Assembly: GCF_900197595.1 (NCBI RefSeq)
Contig: NZ_FZLO01000002.1
Location: forward strand, 372,001 to 436,000
Source of the DNA: Scatolibacter rhodanostii
GTDB lineage: Bacteria > Bacillota > Clostridia > Oscillospirales > Acutalibacteraceae
Direction: 5' to 3'
Length of the DNA: 64,000 nt
Positions 61,376 to 64,000 of the stretch are shown piece by piece; the first letter of the stretch is position 1; the number at the start of each line of letters is the position of its first letter. The notes under the pieces were generated by a model. It worked only from the letters and a program-made list of their open reading frames with translations. It made no database searches and had not been told where the DNA came from. Made by a program: the position numbers and the translations under genes.

Positions 61376-63292
61376 TTATGCCTCTAGCTCTTCTGCTTCT
61401 TTTAACCAAAGAGCTGCACAGGCATCACTCGGCATTCTAAAATCGCCTCTGGGTGACAGCGTGACCGAACCCACTTTAACACCGTCAGGCATACAAGAGC
61501 GTTTGAACTGCTGTGCAAAAAACCGCCTATAAAATGTCTTCATCCATTTTTGGATAGTAGATGGCTCATAATTCCCCTGAAAAGCCGACACAGCCATACG
61601 GAAAATTTTTGCCGGTGCAAATCCATAACGCAATGTGTAATAAATGAAAAAGTCGTGAAGCTCATAAGGACCAACGAGATCTTCAGTTTTTTGACTGATT
61701 TCTCCATCCTTAGGGGGTAATAATTCAGGACTAACGGGTGTTTCTAATATATCTACCAGCACATTTTTCAGACTTTCTCCGCTCTCTCCTGCTTCATAGT
61801 TCACCAAGTGTCGCACCAGCGTTTTGGGAATGGATGCATTTACGCCATACATCGACATCTGGTCACCATTATAGGTTGCCCAGCCCAATGCCAGCTCAGA
61901 TAAATCACCGGTACCAATGACAATTCCGCCGCACTTATTGGCAAGATCCATCACCACCTGCGTTCGCTCTCTAGCCTGCGAATTTTCATAGGTGACATCC
62001 GTGCGATTTTGGTCTTGTCCTATATCTTTGAAATGCTGTAAAACAGCCTTTTCAATGGAAATCACCTGAAAATCAACGCCATATTCTTTTGCAAGGCACT
62101 CTGCATTGTTTTTTGTTCTGTTTGTCGTGCCAAAACAGGGCATTGATACTGTATGAATGCCCTTTCGATCTAATCCCAACAAATCAAATGCCCGAACCGC
62201 TACTATTAGTGCCAAGGTGGAATCAAGTCCGCCAGAAAGTGCCAGAACAGCATTTTGAGCGCCAATATGCTCTAAGCGCACTGCCAATCCATGTGCCTGA
62301 ATATTTAAAATGGTTTGGCAACGCTCTTTTCTTGTTTTTTCGTCTTTAGGCACAAATGGCTGAGGAGAAAACTTTCTTCGCATTTGAAAGCTCTCAATCG
62401 TTTGCTTGTCCATCGTAAAAGGAACTTGTACTATATCGGGCAATTTGTTCTTCCATGTTGTATTGCGCAACCGCTCTTGTTGAATCAAATTTACGTCAAT
62501 TTCAGCCACTGTAATACCGGTTGAAAAAAGATTGCTTTCTGCTAAAATAGAGCCATTTTCAGCAATTATATTATGGCCGGCAAAAACCATATCTGTGCTA
62601 GATTCTCCCCAGCCGCTGTCAGCATAAAGGTAACCGGCAATCAAACGGCCAGACTGGCTCTTGACCAATTCACGACGATATTCCGCTTTTCCGACTGTTT
62701 CATCACTGCAAGAAAGATTGAAAATAATAGATGCTCCGCCTTTAGCCAATTCGGTACTGGGCGGTGACGATGACCACACATCTTCACAAATTTCAATTCC
62801 TAAACACAAATCAGGAACATTCTCACATGGAAACACAATGCCTGTTCCAATAATCGTATCTTGTCCAGCAAAATGAATCGGTTCTGGCGCACACCCCGGC
62901 GCAAAATAGCGCAATTCATAAAATTCATTATAGTTAGGAATCTCTGTCTTGGCCACCAAAGCTAACAGCTTCCCTTTATGGAATATCGCTGCGGTGTTAT
63001 AAAGCTCTCCAGCAAAACCTACAGGTAGTCCTACAGCGCACACAATGTCAAGCAAAGCCGTATCAGCCATAAGGTCTTTCAATGCTTCTTCTGCCGCTTG
63101 CCGCAGTGTTTGATGAAAAAACAAATCGCCGCACGTATAAGCCGTTAGTGACAATTCTGGAAAAATCGCAGCGGCACAGCCCTTTTCTGCACATTCTTCT
63201 ATCAACTTTTGAATACTTATCTTATTCGCTGCGACGTCTGCCACTTTGACCTTCGGTGTGACAGCCGCCACTCGAACTAATCCATCTCTCAT
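61376..63292 (-). CDS. nadE: Glutamine-dependent NAD+ synthetase
   Basis: The 638-residue enzyme makes NAD+ from deamido-NAD+. The N-terminal glutaminase (nitrilase fold) has Glu in FPELSLTAYTCGD and Cys in GIEICEDVW. The C-terminal synthetase has the PP-loop ALSGGLDSTLAL and TGDLSELALGWATYNGDQMSMY. Length fits the two-domain form. The start at 63292 (MRDGLV) follows GAGGGAAAAAG. Confidence 0.95.
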   Translation of the reverse strand: MRDGLVRVAAVTPKVKVADVAANKISIQKLIEECAEKGCAAAIFPELSLTAYTCGDLFFHQTLRQAAEEALKDLMADTALLDIVCAVGLPVGFAGELYNTAAIFHKGKLLALVAKTEIPNYNEFYELRYFAPGCAPEPIHFAGQDTIIGTGIVFPCENVPDLCLGIEICEDVWSSSPPSTELAKGGASIIFNLSCSDETVGKAEYRRELVKSQSGRLIAGYLYADSGWGESSTDMVFAGHNIIAENGSILAESNLFSTGITVAEIDVNLIQQERLRNTTWKNKLPDIVQVPFTMDKQTIESFQMRRKFSPQPFVPKDEKTRKERCQTILNIQAHGLAVRLEHIGAQNAVLALSGGLDSTLALIVAVRAFDLLGLDRKGIHTVSMPCFGTTNRTKNNAECLAKEYGVDFQVISIEKAVLQHFKDIGQDQNRTDVTYENSQARERTQVVMDLANKCGGIVIGTGDLSELALGWATYNGDQMSMYGVNASIPKTLVRHLVNYEAGESGESLKNVLVDILETPVSPELLPPKDGEISQKTEDLVGPYELHDFFIYYTLRYGFAPAKIFRMAVSAFQGNYEPSTIQKWMKTFYRRFFAQQFKRSCMPDGVKVGSVTLSPRGDFRMPSDACAALWLKEAEELEA

Positions 63293-63311
63293 CTTTTTCC
63301 CTCTATTCACA

Positions 63312-63341
63312 AATCCTCTGGGCAAGCAGCCGCAGAGGATT
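63312..63341. terminator. Hairpin between the G5 protein gene and nadE
   Basis: AATCCTCTG (63312-63320) pairs with CAGAGGATT (63333-63341). It lies in the 180-bp gap with no clear U-run, so it is a weak terminator or a leader structure for nadE. Confidence 0.45.
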
Positions 63342-63471
63342 TCATCTTTGAACTACCCTTATTTTTGTAGCAACATTATAACTGCCTATAGTATTAAATC
63401 GTAAACCCGTATTTTATTCGCTAAAACCTGCTTAACACCTTTAGACTGAGCTTTTCCCTACCCTATTGCTG

Positions 63472-64000
63472 CTATACGACTTCACCGGACACCGAAGAAA
63501 CTGGATCTGTTGGCTTTCCTGGGGTCGGTTCTGGTTCAGGTGTCGAAACTGGAATTGGAGTGGGAGTCGGAGTAGTAGTAGGAACCGGAGTCGGTGTTGG
63601 TGTTGGATCAGGAGTTGGATCAGGTTTCGGAGTGGCTGTCACAACGGGTGCGGCGGGAGTTGGTGTCGCAGTCGGTACCGGTGTAGGGGTGGGTTCACCC
63701 TCTACTTTACCACTATCCTTTGTCGTGTCTATTTTTGATACATCTGTGCCCGGTCCATATTTGTATATTTTGCCTTTAGGAGGATAATATGAGCTAGGCA
63801 AATCCTCTGTCTTCACTAATTCTCCGTTTTTATAATAGTGGCGAGCTGCGTAAGAAGAAACACCTACTCTGCCGGCAGAATCTAACACATAATCGCCTTT
63901 TGCAAGACCCGGATCTTCTATAAAGCTAACCGTATCTGGAATTGCATAGGTTTCCACTCGACCTGAACTTGTTTCTATTGTATCCCATTCAGGAGATTTT
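63472..64000 (-). CDS. G5/VanW-like surface protein, C-terminal part (runs off right edge)
   Basis: The minus-strand frame is open from the right edge to a TAG at 63472. It encodes GRVETYAIPDTVSFIEDPGLAKGDYVLDSAGRVGVSSYAARHYYKNGELVKTEDLPSSYYPPKGKIYKYGPG, matching the G5 domain that ends many VanW-family proteins. About 80 residues of Pro/Thr-rich repeats (TPTPVPTATPTP, DPTPDPTPTPTP) close it. The start is outside the window. An internal GTG could start it but G5 tails are normally part of a larger exported protein. Confidence 0.8.
   Translation of the reverse strand, partial: KSPEWDTIETSSGRVETYAIPDTVSFIEDPGLAKGDYVLDSAGRVGVSSYAARHYYKNGELVKTEDLPSSYYPPKGKIYKYGPGTDVSKIDTTKDSGKVEGEPTPTPVPTATPTPAAPVVTATPKPDPTPDPTPTPTPVPTTTPTPTPIPVSTPEPEPTPGKPTDPVSSVSGEVV

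Noticed and set aside
63466..63787. Plus-strand Gly/Val- and Arg/Ser-rich ORFs
   Set aside because: They mirror the Pro/Thr repeats of the minus-strand G5-type protein.

Overview
The window looks like the chromosome of a low-GC, Gram-positive anaerobe of the Clostridia (probably an Oscillospiraceae/Ruminococcaceae-type gut bacterium; the rank is inference). Supporting signs are pyruvate formate-lyase, Na+-pump decarboxylase subunits, lipobox substrate-binding proteins, strong AGGAGG ribosome sites, flagellar motor genes, and a collagen-like protein of the kind found on spore surfaces. About 33.6 kb of the 64 kb is an integrative and conjugative element (ICE) of the Tn1549/CTn type.

Layout. 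1-1195: 5' part of pyruvate formate-lyase (minus). 1697-1773: tRNA-Val(CAC) with its own promoter and terminator. 2008-2844: 3' part of a collagen-like gene. 2839-36422: the ICE. 36417-36800: 5' part of the same collagen-like gene. 37034-38942: flbD-motA-motB. 39098-40446: beta and gamma subunits of a Na+-translocating decarboxylase behind an attenuator-like leader. 40872-58388: a mannoside-utilisation locus (YesN/YesM-type two-component pair, two ABC importers without an ATPase, GH38 alpha-mannosidase, GH130 phosphorylase, LacI and ArsR-type regulators). 58535-64000: housekeeping genes (small protein, GNAT, cysteine desulfurase, 2-hydroxyacid dehydrogenase, NAD synthetase, 3' end of a G5/VanW-like surface protein).

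The ICE. A large serine recombinase sits 60 bp inside the left end. The two ends share only TGTAGC. Joining the outer halves restores an in-frame 404-residue collagen-like ORF, and joining the inner halves gives a 42-bp dyad with 13-bp perfect arms, as expected for a serine-integrase attP. The element carries a sigma-like and an HTH regulator, oriT-like repeats, MobC and a relaxase, two ArdA-type antirestriction proteins, topoisomerase III, DUF4366/DUF4315 proteins, a CHAP murein hydrolase, a Dcm-type methyltransferase, VirB4, PrgI, VirB6-like, Maff2, VirD4, PcfB and a replication-initiator-like protein. Low-GC cargo is inserted at several points: a sugar module (AraC, two DUF1349 proteins, an MFS transporter), a PD-(D/E)XK-like protein, an XRE/Spo0A-C-like switch, a DUF3800 protein, and an AAA ATPase plus subtilase pair that matches the IetAS antiphage/incompatibility system.

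Main idea to test: the ICE interrupts a probable spore-surface gene whose upstream region has a sigma-K-like promoter. Excision would restore that gene, as for skin/sigK and SP-beta/spsM in Bacillus. This is inference from the junctions; excision itself cannot be seen in the sequence.
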